Assembly (NCBI GenBank): GCA_013360465.1
Contig: JABWBO010000005.1
Span: forward strand, 62,001-126,000
From: Anaerolineae bacterium
GTDB taxonomy: Bacteria > Chloroflexota > Anaerolineae > Aggregatilineales > Phototrophicaceae
Direction: 5' to 3'
DNA: 64,000 bases
The position numbers and the translations under genes are program-made. Below the pieces are notes generated by a model, which ran no database searches, was not told the origin of the DNA, and was given only the letters and a program-made list of their open reading frames with translations. Each line of letters begins with the position of its first letter. Position 1 is the stretch's first letter. This document shows positions 17,553 to 26,366 of the stretch, piece after piece.

Positions 17553-18611
17553 CTAGGTCACCTTGCCCCGTGCGGCGACAGACCAGACGACCTCGACCTG
17601 ATCGCCGCGCACTCCGTACAGGCGGTCGTGCATGTTGGTCACGACGCAGGTATGCACCGGGATGACATGCACGACTTCGCCGATCTGCGGGGCGGGGTCG
17701 CACGCCGAGACATCGACATAGGCGTGTTCTTCGTTCAACTTGTAGATGCGCGCCGCCGGATACTCGACGATCCTGCCGTAACTGGGCTGGGCGTCGCTGC
17801 CCGCCCGCTCCGGCGTGAGCGTCTTGCTGCCGCCGTCCAGGATGGCGCGCTCCGGCGTTGGGCGGCTGACCACCATGACGGCGACGCGCATGGCGCAGTC
17901 GTCCAGGGTGCATAAACCCTTTTGCAGCGTGGTCAGGTCGTTGAAGACGTAGGTCCCGACGCGAATCTCGGTCAGTTCGGGGACTTCGCGCATGTGTTTC
18001 GCCGCGCCGATGCCGCCGCCGCTGACCGTTTCGACGCCGATGCCGTGCCGGTTCAGCCGGGCGATCACTTCCTGGACGGCAGGGCGGATCGTCGGATTGC
18101 TCGGATAGACCATCAGCCCGGCGAAGGTCAGATGCTCGTCGCTCTCGATGCGCTGCGCCAGCGTCACCGTCTTGTCGGGGTCCGCGCCCGCCCGCTCGAT
18201 CTCCGTCGCCAGTTCGACCATGACTCGCAGCCGAATCCCCTGTACGCCGGCAGCTTCGGATAAGCCGGCGATGACCGTCTCGCTGTCCGCCGATACCGTC
18301 ATACGGGTATAGAGCGCCAGGTCCGCCAGCTTCGCCGTCCTGGAGGCTCCCAGGATGTTATAGGGGATCAGGATGTCGTCGAAACCGGCTTCGGCGAAGA
18401 CCTGCGCCTCGCTCACCTTCTGACACGCCAGCCCGACCGCCCCGGCGTTGATCTGCATCCGGGCGATTTCCGGGATCTTGTGGGTCTTGATGTGCGGGCG
18501 AAAGGCGACCCCGGCGTCGTCGCAGTCCGCCTGCATGTGCGCGATGTTGCGCTCCATGCGGTCGAGATCGATCAGCACCGCCGGGGTCTCCAAATCGCGC
18601 GGCGTCGTCAT
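17553..18611 (-). CDS. PLP-dependent D-threonine aldolase / D-serine dehydratase-like enzyme
   Basis: A 352-residue fold-type III PLP enzyme. The alanine-racemase-like barrel starts with TPAVLIDLDRMERN and holds the PLP-lysine region RPHIKTHK near residues 38-45. The C-terminal beta domain ends with a HTC motif (VIPVHTCVVTNMHD), matching the HxC metal site of D-serine dehydratase and D-threonine aldolase. The family cleaves or dehydrates D-3-hydroxy amino acids; the exact substrate cannot be read from sequence. The track ORF extends into the neighbouring gene; I start at ATG 18611, which overlaps the upstream gene's TGA by four bases (ATGA), indicating coupled translation. Confidence 0.82.
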   Translation of the reverse strand: MTTPRDLETPAVLIDLDRMERNIAHMQADCDDAGVAFRPHIKTHKIPEIARMQINAGAVGLACQKVSEAQVFAEAGFDDILIPYNILGASRTAKLADLALYTRMTVSADSETVIAGLSEAAGVQGIRLRVMVELATEIERAGADPDKTVTLAQRIESDEHLTFAGLMVYPSNPTIRPAVQEVIARLNRHGIGVETVSGGGIGAAKHMREVPELTEIRVGTYVFNDLTTLQKGLCTLDDCAMRVAVMVVSRPTPERAILDGGSKTLTPERAGSDAQPSYGRIVEYPAARIYKLNEEHAYVDVSACDPAPQIGEVVHVIPVHTCVVTNMHDRLYGVRGDQVEVVWSVAARGKVT

Positions 18612-19672
18612 GGCGTGTAGAGTTCCTCGGCGGCGCAGTCGGTGCAGATCACCGTCTCGACGGCTTCGCCGTTCGCCTGCGCGGCGAACCAGTCGCGGAA
18701 GCGCACACCGTTGACCTGCATGGTGTAGAACAGGTCGAAGGCGAGGATGGTGTGGGTATCGCCCCACGCCAGGTAGGAGCGGTAGTTCGGCAGCGTGTTG
18801 AGCGTCTCCAGGTGGCTCTGCGCGCCAGCCGCCCACGTCTCCGCCGCGCCGCCCATGAAGCCGTAGAAGCCGATCTGCACCTGATCGGCGGCGGAGCTGT
18901 ATTCGGCAAAGGCGGCGTTCGGAAACATTTCAGCGGAAAGCTGATAGAGCGAGGCATTGAACTCTACCGCATTCGAGGGGTCGAGCGCTGCGCCTTCCGC
19001 CAGGTTCGCTTCCATATTCCAGGTACTCAGCCCTTCCCAACCGGGCGGGATCACCCCCAAGCCGGCGTCGCCGAGGACGAACGCCTGCGCTTCGGGGTAA
19101 TGCTGCAAGATCGCCGGGGTGTGGTAGATCGCGCCATATGCCCCGGCGCTGCTGCCGGAGATCACGATCCGCTCCGGGACGGGGTAGTTGGCGTAAACCC
19201 AGTCGAGGACGGCTTGGGCATTGGCTGCGCCGTTATAGGCGATCTGCACCGCGTCCGCACCTTCTCCGAAGATGTCAGAGGCTTGCCCGGTGTGAACGTC
19301 CGCCGAACAGTAGGTGATCACGGCGACGCTGTAGTCGGCGAGTGGGTTTTCCGGGTTGGCGAAGTCGAAGACCCCTTCGTATTCATCGATCTCGCCGGCT
19401 TCGGTGGTCGGCTTGAAGGTACCCGCCAGCCGGCAGGTGAAGTTGTCCCAGCAGGCGCCGCCGCCTTGGAAGTAGATCAGGAGTTTCTCCGGGCTTCCGG
19501 GGCGCGCGGCGAAGGTGTAAGGTGTGCCGCGCGCGCAGGTCGCCCCTTCGACCGTCAGGTAATTCAGCCCATCGGTCAGATCATCGGCGGGGGGGAGATC
19601 GCCCTGAGCCGCGACGTCCACGACGCAGACCAACAGGATGAGGATGAGAGTGCCGAGGAGTCGTGTTCGCAT
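18608..19672 (-). CDS. Secreted pectin-acetylesterase-like hydrolase
   Basis: A 354-residue secreted alpha/beta hydrolase. A signal peptide (LLGTLILILLVCVVDVAAQ) is followed by a pectin-acetylesterase-type core: IYFQGGGACWD near residues 66-76, then the nucleophile elbow SGSSAGAYG with Ser175. Plant and bacterial members remove acetyl groups from polysaccharides; the related Notum removes a lipid from protein. Asp and His partners are expected near the C-terminus (GDTHTILAFD). GGAG lies 10 bases before the ATG. It forms a two-gene operon with the downstream PLP enzyme, which is a puzzling pairing because one product is exported and the other is cytoplasmic. Confidence 0.8.
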   Translation of the reverse strand: MRTRLLGTLILILLVCVVDVAAQGDLPPADDLTDGLNYLTVEGATCARGTPYTFAARPGSPEKLLIYFQGGGACWDNFTCRLAGTFKPTTEAGEIDEYEGVFDFANPENPLADYSVAVITYCSADVHTGQASDIFGEGADAVQIAYNGAANAQAVLDWVYANYPVPERIVISGSSAGAYGAIYHTPAILQHYPEAQAFVLGDAGLGVIPPGWEGLSTWNMEANLAEGAALDPSNAVEFNASLYQLSAEMFPNAAFAEYSSAADQVQIGFYGFMGGAAETWAAGAQSHLETLNTLPNYRSYLAWGDTHTILAFDLFYTMQVNGVRFRDWFAAQANGEAVETVICTDCAAEELYTP

Positions 19673-19702
19673 GATGAATATGCTCCGATTATGTGAAAAG
19701 AC

Positions 19703-19734
19703 GCGCTCCTGTCTCTTTCGAGAGACAGGAGCGC
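19703..19734 (-). terminator. Terminator of the PBP gene
   Basis: GCGCTCCTGTCTCT and its exact complement form a 14-bp stem around a 4-base loop (TTCG on plus, CGAA on minus). On the minus strand it lies 9 bases after the PBP stop and is followed by TCTTTTC, a modest U-run. It separates the PBP gene from the esterase operon. Confidence 0.75.
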
Positions 19735-19742
19735 AGGGTCGC

Positions 19743-22700
19743 CTAGTTGATGTCGATGGTCGGGGTCGGCGCGAGCGTGGACAGCGACCCCATCGGCACG
19801 AAGCCGGAGGTTACCGTCGGCAGCGCCTGCGCGTTGAAGGGGATCGGCGTGGCGTTCGGGTCAAAGGTCGGGAAGACCAGCGTCGGCATCGGCACCGTCG
19901 GTGTCGGGGTCGGCTGGTTGTTCAAGCCGACGTTGACCGTCCGGTAGGCATAGCCGTTGTTGGTCCCCTGGGCATAGAGCCGCAGGGTGTAGGCTCCGTT
20001 CTGGCGGGTGGTCGTGTCCCAGGTCAGGAGCGCGCCGCCGGGCTGCTGCGCCGCGAACGGTCCGCCGATCAGTTCCCAGTTGTTGGGTGCGGTCGCCGGC
20101 GCGATCTCCAGGCGGAAGCTCTGGAAGTTGGGCGCGGTGACGATGCCCTGAATCGACACCTGCCCGGTGATCTGCTGCCCTTCGCTGATGTTCGTGAAGC
20201 GAATCTGCGGGTTAACGGTGTTCTGGTTGCATTCCTGGGTCGGCGCAGCCGAAAGATTGGTCGGCAAGCCGAGCGACTGGAGCCAGGACTGTCCCGATGA
20301 GGTTTGCAGCCAGGCGACCGCCGAAGCATCGTCGATATTGGCGAAGGTCTGCGTTTCGCGGTTGTCCGGGCAGAATTGATTGGCGCGCAAGCCGGACCAG
20401 GTATCGACGGCGGCAGTCTGCACGAAGGACTGCGAAGCGGCGAGCGGCGGCGAATTAGCGATGAAGTATTCGGTGCGCACGCTGCGGCAGCCGGGCGTCA
20501 CGTTGTTCTGGTCGTAGACCGTCCCGGTTTCGACGCAGATCTGCTGCTGGACGATGCCCTGCGGCGGCGTGAAACCGCCGGGCTGAGTCCCCGCCAGCGC
20601 CGCCGACATGACCGCGTTCCAGATCGGCGCAGCTGCCAGCCCGCTGGTGTTGAAGGTCGCGCCGTTGTCGTGCCGTCCGATCCACACGCCGACGACCATC
20701 GTGCGGCTGAAACCGAGCGTCCACAGATCGCGGTTGTCGTTGCTGGTCCCGGTCTTGGCGGCAACCTGCCCGCCGTAGCCGTTGATGTTGAGCGCCGAGT
20801 TCGCCCCGAACGCCGCCGAGCGCGCCTCGTTATCGCTCAGGATATTTTGCAGCAGGAAGGCGATCTGCGGCTGCACCACCTGAAGCTGTGACGCTTCGAG
20901 AGTCTGCGGCAGGGCGACGTTCTGACCGTCGGCGGTGCTGATCGAGGTGATGGCATACAGGGGCGCGCGGACGCCGTTGTTCGCCAGCGTGCCGTAAACC
21001 TGCACCATGTCGTACAGGCGCACTTCGTTCGCACCCAAGCCGCTCGCCAGGCTGAAGGTGGCATCCGGCAGGAAGCGCAGCCCCATCCGCTCCGCCGTCT
21101 CACGGAATTTGTCGTTGCCGATGAAGGCGTAGGTTTTGACGGCGGGGATGTTGTAGCTGTTGGCGAGGGCGTAGCGGAGCGCCGTCGGACCGTGGAAGCT
21201 GCGGTCATAGTTGACGGGCGAGTAGGGCGGGTTGCCTTCGTAGGTGACCGGCACATCCCAGAGGATGGTCGCCGGCGTATAGTAGGCGCGCGTCCCGTTT
21301 CGGTCGATTCCTTCCAGTGCCGCCGTGTAGACCACCGGCTTGATCGACGAGCCGGGCTGCTGCCAGGTGAAGACGTTGTTGACCTGACCGGCGATGGTCT
21401 CATCGTTGAAATTCGGGCTGCCGACCATCGACAGGATCGCCCCGGTGCGGGGGTCGGTGACCATGACCGCGCCGGTGTTGATGCCGTTGGTCGAAAGGTT
21501 ATTGACCTGCTGGCGCAGCGCCGACTCTGCCACCTGCTGAAGTCCCGGAATCAGCGTGGTGCGAATCTCGAATCCGCGCCGGAACATCTCGCTGGTTCCG
21601 AAATCCGTCTCGACGCGCTGCTGGATGTAGTTAACGAAATGCGGGTAGTTGATGCGCTGCTGGCGCGGGAGATACTGCGCCGTCTCGACTCTCGCCTTCT
21701 GCAGGATGATCTGCGGCGAGGTGATCAGCTCCTGGCTGATGCAGAAGGGCTGGCTGTCATAAGGGGCATGCTGGAATTGCAGGCAGCCGACGGTTGCCTG
21801 CTGGCGAAGTACTTCGTTCATGCGGACGAAGGCTGCTTCGCGGTTGATGACCGGGTCATAGCGGGCGGGCGCTTGCAGCAGCCCGGCGATCAGCGCCGAT
21901 TCGGCGAGGTTGAGATCGGCTGCGCCATGCTTGTAGTAGAACTGGGCTGCTGCTTCGATGCCGTAGGATTGATTGCCGAAGAAGAACTCATTCATGTAGA
22001 GTTCGAGAATGAAGTTCTTGTCGTACTGCCGGGCGATCTCGGCGGCGACGACGATTTCCTGGAGCTTCCGCTGAGCCGTGACCGTCGTATCCTGAAGGAT
22101 CAGGCTGCGGGCGAGCTGCTGAGTGATCGTACTCGCGCCGGATTCAATGCCGCCTGCGGAGAGATTCTGGATGAAGGCGCGACCGATGGCGACAACATCG
22201 AAACCGGGGTCTTCGAAGAAGCGTTCATTTTCAATCGAGACCACCGCGTGGATGATCTCCGGCGACATCTGCGAGAGCGGAATCTTGGTGCGCGCGCCGC
22301 CCTGGGCGCTGGTCAGTTCGGCGATCAGGCTGCCATCGGCGGCGAGGATGCGCGCCGTCTGGAACTGCGGCTGGTAGTTTGCCAGCGCGACGATGGCGCT
22401 GCGGTAAGGGTCGGCGAGGCTGTTGTAGTACAGGACCGCGCCGATCACCAGGATGGTTCCGATGACGAAGATCAGCCCGGCGGCGAGGGCGGCGACGATG
22501 GCGATGGTGCGGGCGGTGTTCTGGCGCTGGCGCTCGACGGCGCGCTGATACAGGTTGGCGTCGGGGATGACCGGCGCCTGCACCGGAGCCGCGACGCTGT
22601 CGTACTGTGGCACATAAGGCGCAGCGGGCACTGTCACTTCAGTGTAGGCGCGCCCCGGAACGGTCGCCCCAAGATCGACCGGCTGAGCGGGCGTCGTCGC

Positions 22701-23897
22701 CTGGTCGGCATTAAGGAAGATGCCGCCGGTTCCGGGGATGGTCGCCTCCGGGTCCTGAATCGGGACCTGGCGCGGAACCCAGGCGTCGTCGGTGATGGTC
22801 GTCGTCGGCATCGTCTGATCGCCGTCGAAGACCGGCGCGGCTGCCGCGCCGCCCGCTTCTTTTTCCAGCACCGCCGGGGTAGAGGGAATCCACTGTCCAT
22901 TTTCGTACTTGTACCAGCGGTCGGATTCGGTGCCGAGCATCCAGTAGACGCGCGCGTCGTCCAGGACCATCGCCTGACGCAGGCTCTGCTCGAAGCTGGC
23001 GCGGTCGATCTGCCCCACCTGAAGCTGACGCCGTAGGTCGCGCACCCGCGCTTCCGTCTCGTGAAACTTCTGCGCCAGGGCGCGCTCGTCGGCGGTCAGC
23101 CCACCGCTTAACGCCGGCGAGATCGGCGAAGGCTGCGCCGGGGCAGGTTCCGCTGTGCCGCCGGTCCCTTGCAGACGGGCGAGCTGCTGGCGGGCGTACT
23201 CCGCTGCATCGACCTGTCCGCCGGCGCTGGGGGCAGGTTCTGCCGGGGTCTGCGCGCCCGCGCCGGTAGCTTCCAGCGCCGCCTCCAGGCTCGCGCTCGC
23301 GTCCGCTGCGCTCTTTTGAAGCATTTCCAGCTGTCGGCGCGCATAGGCGGCGGGATCAGAGGCATCGAATTCATCGGTCGCGCCGCTGATACGCGCGCCG
23401 GCGTCGGTCTGTGTCTCTTCGTGAACTGCACCGCCGCTCGCCGCGTCCGCCAGGCTCGCCAGAGCGATCAGCTCGCTCATGCTGAAACTGTCGTCTTCCT
23501 CGTCATCGTCCATGAGTTCGAGGATCGCCGCTGCCCGCTGCGAGTCGCTCAGCGCCGCCGGAGCGGCTGCAGGCGGCGGGCTGCTCTGAGACTCAACCTC
23601 GAAAGGCAGCAGGGATTCTTCGGCTTCGGCAGGCTGCTCAACAGGCGGCGCTGACTCTTCCGCCGGGATGGCGATCTCGTCCTCCGGGGTGTACTTGGTG
23701 TCCTCCGGTTTGGGCAAATGCCACGCTCCCCGCGTCTCCGGCTCGACCGAAAGATCGCGCGGCAGTGACGATGTGCGCCAGGCGCTCTGCGGTTCGGGCT
23801 GCTCCGGTACGCTGGTGCGACCAGTTTTGTCGGGGACGTGCCAGCCGGAACGGCGTTCTGCGCCTTCTGAATTTCTGTCGTTCGGGCGGTCGGACAT
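19743..23897 (-). CDS. Class A penicillin-binding protein with a ~460-residue cytoplasmic N-terminal extension
   Basis: A 1384-residue bifunctional peptidoglycan synthase. After a membrane helix (about 464-491) comes the GT51 glycosyltransferase domain with catalytic Glu556 (SIENERFF), STITQQLARS and LYMNEFFFG. The transpeptidase domain has SSIK (850-853), SYN (914-916) and KTG (1048-1050). A C-terminal Ig-like domain (about 1240-1325) precedes a Pro-rich tail. Residues 1-463 are unusual: an acidic, Pro/Ser-rich region with three WH/WR motifs (near 19, 40 and 59), two copies of a YARxQLxxLQ motif (185 and 234), and a helical hairpin followed by a WYKYENGQW unit near 270-337. Class A PBPs are usually 650-900 residues. 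TATAAT at 23956-23961 precedes the gene. Confidence 0.9.
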   Translation of the reverse strand: MSDRPNDRNSEGAERRSGWHVPDKTGRTSVPEQPEPQSAWRTSSLPRDLSVEPETRGAWHLPKPEDTKYTPEDEIAIPAEESAPPVEQPAEAEESLLPFEVESQSSPPPAAAPAALSDSQRAAAILELMDDDEEDDSFSMSELIALASLADAASGGAVHEETQTDAGARISGATDEFDASDPAAYARRQLEMLQKSAADASASLEAALEATGAGAQTPAEPAPSAGGQVDAAEYARQQLARLQGTGGTAEPAPAQPSPISPALSGGLTADERALAQKFHETEARVRDLRRQLQVGQIDRASFEQSLRQAMVLDDARVYWMLGTESDRWYKYENGQWIPSTPAVLEKEAGGAAAAPVFDGDQTMPTTTITDDAWVPRQVPIQDPEATIPGTGGIFLNADQATTPAQPVDLGATVPGRAYTEVTVPAAPYVPQYDSVAAPVQAPVIPDANLYQRAVERQRQNTARTIAIVAALAAGLIFVIGTILVIGAVLYYNSLADPYRSAIVALANYQPQFQTARILAADGSLIAELTSAQGGARTKIPLSQMSPEIIHAVVSIENERFFEDPGFDVVAIGRAFIQNLSAGGIESGASTITQQLARSLILQDTTVTAQRKLQEIVVAAEIARQYDKNFILELYMNEFFFGNQSYGIEAAAQFYYKHGAADLNLAESALIAGLLQAPARYDPVINREAAFVRMNEVLRQQATVGCLQFQHAPYDSQPFCISQELITSPQIILQKARVETAQYLPRQQRINYPHFVNYIQQRVETDFGTSEMFRRGFEIRTTLIPGLQQVAESALRQQVNNLSTNGINTGAVMVTDPRTGAILSMVGSPNFNDETIAGQVNNVFTWQQPGSSIKPVVYTAALEGIDRNGTRAYYTPATILWDVPVTYEGNPPYSPVNYDRSFHGPTALRYALANSYNIPAVKTYAFIGNDKFRETAERMGLRFLPDATFSLASGLGANEVRLYDMVQVYGTLANNGVRAPLYAITSISTADGQNVALPQTLEASQLQVVQPQIAFLLQNILSDNEARSAAFGANSALNINGYGGQVAAKTGTSNDNRDLWTLGFSRTMVVGVWIGRHDNGATFNTSGLAAAPIWNAVMSAALAGTQPGGFTPPQGIVQQQICVETGTVYDQNNVTPGCRSVRTEYFIANSPPLAASQSFVQTAAVDTWSGLRANQFCPDNRETQTFANIDDASAVAWLQTSSGQSWLQSLGLPTNLSAAPTQECNQNTVNPQIRFTNISEGQQITGQVSIQGIVTAPNFQSFRLEIAPATAPNNWELIGGPFAAQQPGGALLTWDTTTRQNGAYTLRLYAQGTNNGYAYRTVNVGLNNQPTPTPTVPMPTLVFPTFDPNATPIPFNAQALPTVTSGFVPMGSLSTLAPTPTIDIN

Positions 23898-23955
23898 TGC
23901 CGTTTCCCTTCAGTCTGCAAGTGTTTGCAAAGGGTTAGAAGAACGATGTACCGGC

Positions 23956-23961
23956 ATTATA
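23956..23961 (-). promoter_or_regulatory. Probable -10 box of the PBP gene
   Basis: A minus-strand TATAAT lies about 58 bases before the ATG of the large PBP, within the 184-base gap after the PP2C gene. An AAGGGAAA Shine-Dalgarno-like site precedes the start. A separate promoter means the PBP need not be fully coupled to PP2C expression. Confidence 0.45.
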
Positions 23962-24081
23962 GCGCAAATCGCCCTGTGCCGCCGCGACTCCTGACGGTCA
24001 CGGACGCACAGCAGGGCTGCCCTTCAGCGACAGCATGGGCAGGATGTTGTTAAGGAGAGAAAGGGGGAGAGCGGTGGACGG

Positions 24082-25011
24082 CTAGTTTTCGGACGAGCCC
24101 GGCATGGTCTCATCCTCGCCTCCTTCAAGCGGATCAAGCTTGGTCTGATCGGCGGCGTTCTTCAGGACGAGCGTATCATCGACGCTGAGGTCGAGCGATT
24201 GCAGCTCAATGGTCGCCCGCTCCGCCAGACCGATCTCCGCGCCGATCACCACCACACTGATGTTGTCTTCTCCGCCGCGCTCGTTTGCCAGGGCGATCAG
24301 CTTATCGCAGCATGTGCTGGGATCACCCTCTTCGCTGGCGATGGCGGCGATCTCCATTGATTTGACGTGGTGGGTCAGACCGTCGGAACACATGACGATG
24401 CGGTCGCCGTAGCGCAGGCGGATCTCGTAGATGTCGATGTCGATATCTTCGTTTTGACCGAGCGCCCGGTAGAGGACATTGCGCATCGGGTGTTCTTCCG
24501 CCTGCTCCTGGGTCAGGTGTCCGGCGGCGACCAGCGCCTCGACGAAGCTGTGATCGGCGGTGATCTGGTTGATGCGCTTGCTGCGCGAATCGATCAGGTA
24601 AGCGCGGCTGTCGCCCACATGAGCGATGAGCGCGCGGTTGGGGCGGGCGAAGGTCACGGTCATGGTCGTGCCCATGCCGCGCAGTTCGGGGTCATCGGTG
24701 GCGCGGCGCAGGATGCTGGCGTTCGCTTTGCGTATGGCATCGAGGATGATGCTGACGATCTGCTCGTCGGGGCGTTCGTCCAGCACGTGACTGTCGGTCT
24801 GATAGGTGTTGAGCATCGTCTGAATCGCATCCACCGCGATCTGACTCGCCTGCTCCCCGGCAGCTGCGCCGCCCATGCCGTCGGCGACCACGGCGATCAC
24901 ATACCCATCCTGCTGCCAGAGCTGCACGTTGTCTTCATTGTTTTCGCGAACTCGCCCGATGCTGGTGCAGGCTGCGCTGCGAAGACGCCCCATGTGATCC
25001 GAACCGCCCAT
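24082..25011 (-). CDS. PP2C-family Ser/Thr protein phosphatase
   Basis: A 309-residue soluble phosphatase. All metal-binding motifs of the PPM/PP2C family are present: RENNEDN near residue 20, VADGMGG near 44, MCSDGL near 205 and GGEDNISVVV near 245. These coordinate the Mn/Mg ions that hydrolyse phospho-Ser/Thr. A C-terminal tail of about 50 residues is acidic and may be regulatory. GGAG lies 6 bases before the ATG. A minus-strand TAGAAT at 25045-25050 is the likely -10. The gene is divergent from a kinase-like gene and upstream of a PBP with a long cytoplasmic tail, so it may reverse phosphorylation of that tail; this is inference from position only. Confidence 0.9.
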   Translation of the reverse strand: MGGSDHMGRLRSAACTSIGRVRENNEDNVQLWQQDGYVIAVVADGMGGAAAGEQASQIAVDAIQTMLNTYQTDSHVLDERPDEQIVSIILDAIRKANASILRRATDDPELRGMGTTMTVTFARPNRALIAHVGDSRAYLIDSRSKRINQITADHSFVEALVAAGHLTQEQAEEHPMRNVLYRALGQNEDIDIDIYEIRLRYGDRIVMCSDGLTHHVKSMEIAAIASEEGDPSTCCDKLIALANERGGEDNISVVVIGAEIGLAERATIELQSLDLSVDDTLVLKNAADQTKLDPLEGGEDETMPGSSEN

Positions 25012-25241
25012 GCGAAGCTCCCGATGACGAACAACCTTAGTTCAATTCTATCTAGGGCGCATGTCTAAGCAAGCGAATCGCGCCACTATTTGAAAATTGG
25101 ACGATGCACCTCATGCAGCCATGCCCTTTATATCCTACACCAAAACGCGCGGCGGCGGTGAAGCGCACTGTGCGTCGTCCTTTGCCATATGGTAGAGTTA
25201 ACGCTTAGATTGCCATAATCAGGCGGGCGGTTTTCGCGCGG

Positions 25242-26366
25242 ATGACACAACTAGCAGACCTCTATCGGATAGACAACTTCATCGACACTTTCGCGCTGGG
25301 GCACTACGCGCGTGTGCTGGAAGCGCAGGACCGGCGCAAGGGCGGCACAGTTGCCTTCAAGGTCCTGCGACCGGAACATATGAGCGGCACAAGCGAACCC
25401 CGCTGGGAATATCGCGCCTTCATCGCGGAAGCCGATCTCCTTATGCGGTTGGTAGACAGCCCTCACGTGGTGAATCTGATCGACTGCGGATTTCTGGAAG
25501 CGCCGGGCGAAGCGCCGGTCGGCGGACGGATCGAGTCGCTGGGGGTTGATATCCTCGCCTTCGCGCGCGGCATGGATGCCATGTTCGCGCGGGGGTGGCG
25601 TCCCTATCTGGCGCTGGAGAATCTGCCGCGCGCCGACAACCTCTACTATCAGATGCGCCCCGACAAGCCGAATCTGAGGCTGCGTATGCCGACCGAAGAA
25701 GGTCTGGCGCTGGCGCTGCAATTTGCCGAGACGCTGCGCATGGCGCACCGGCAGTCCATCGTCTATCTCGATCATAAGCTGGAACATCTCTACTGGGATG
25801 GCATTCATCTGCGCATCATCGACCTGAACAGTTCGCGCCTCCTCACCGGCAGCGACCGCGCCAACGAGCGGACCTTCGCCGTCGATATTCACAATTTGTG
25901 CGTCGGCATCCTGTATCCGATGTTCACCGGGCTTTCGCCGCAGAAGACGGCGCTGCGCCCTCAGCCCGGCAGCCTGTCAGATGTCGAGGCGCGTTATCAG
26001 GACGTGACGACGCTCGATTTCGGCGTCGAGCCGACCCTGAGCCAGGAGCTTCAGGCGCTGCTTCAGCGCGGCGCGGCAATCGACATCCCCAACATCGACA
26101 CCTTCATCGACGGACTGCATTCGGTCGCCTGTCTGCACGGGTGGGATTTCCCCAAGCATTACACCAGCCCCGCCAGCCGGGATGTGCGCACCCAGATGCG
26201 CGCCGGGATCGCCCGCGTCCGCAAAGGGCAGACGTACCTCCGCGAAGCGCGCGATCTCTTCCGCGAAGCCGCAATCCAGGACGGAATCTCCGAAGACTTA
26301 GAGGGAGAACTGCGCCGCCTTGTCAAAGCCGTCAATGACATGCTGCAAAACCGTGTCATTCCGTGA
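25242..26366 (+). CDS. Divergent protein-kinase-like protein
   Basis: A 374-residue protein with a recognisable but degraded Ser/Thr kinase domain over about residues 10-260. It has VAFK (ATP-binding Lys40), a Glu at residue 63 in the alpha-C position, YLDHK with a catalytic-type Asp177 and Lys179, and IIDLN with Asp194 in the DFG position. It lacks a clear Gly-rich loop, the usual Asn of the catalytic loop is His182, and DFG is DLN. It may be a weak kinase or a pseudokinase. The C-terminal 110 residues are helical. No membrane segment or PASTA domain is present, unlike PknB/Stk kinases. It is divergently paired with the PP2C gene. Confidence 0.6.
   Translation: MTQLADLYRIDNFIDTFALGHYARVLEAQDRRKGGTVAFKVLRPEHMSGTSEPRWEYRAFIAEADLLMRLVDSPHVVNLIDCGFLEAPGEAPVGGRIESLGVDILAFARGMDAMFARGWRPYLALENLPRADNLYYQMRPDKPNLRLRMPTEEGLALALQFAETLRMAHRQSIVYLDHKLEHLYWDGIHLRIIDLNSSRLLTGSDRANERTFAVDIHNLCVGILYPMFTGLSPQKTALRPQPGSLSDVEARYQDVTTLDFGVEPTLSQELQALLQRGAAIDIPNIDTFIDGLHSVACLHGWDFPKHYTSPASRDVRTQMRAGIARVRKGQTYLREARDLFREAAIQDGISEDLEGELRRLVKAVNDMLQNRVIP

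Noticed and set aside
21192-23036. Long plus-strand ORF opposite the PBP
   Set aside because: The PBP on the other strand has all family motifs, and this frame has none.
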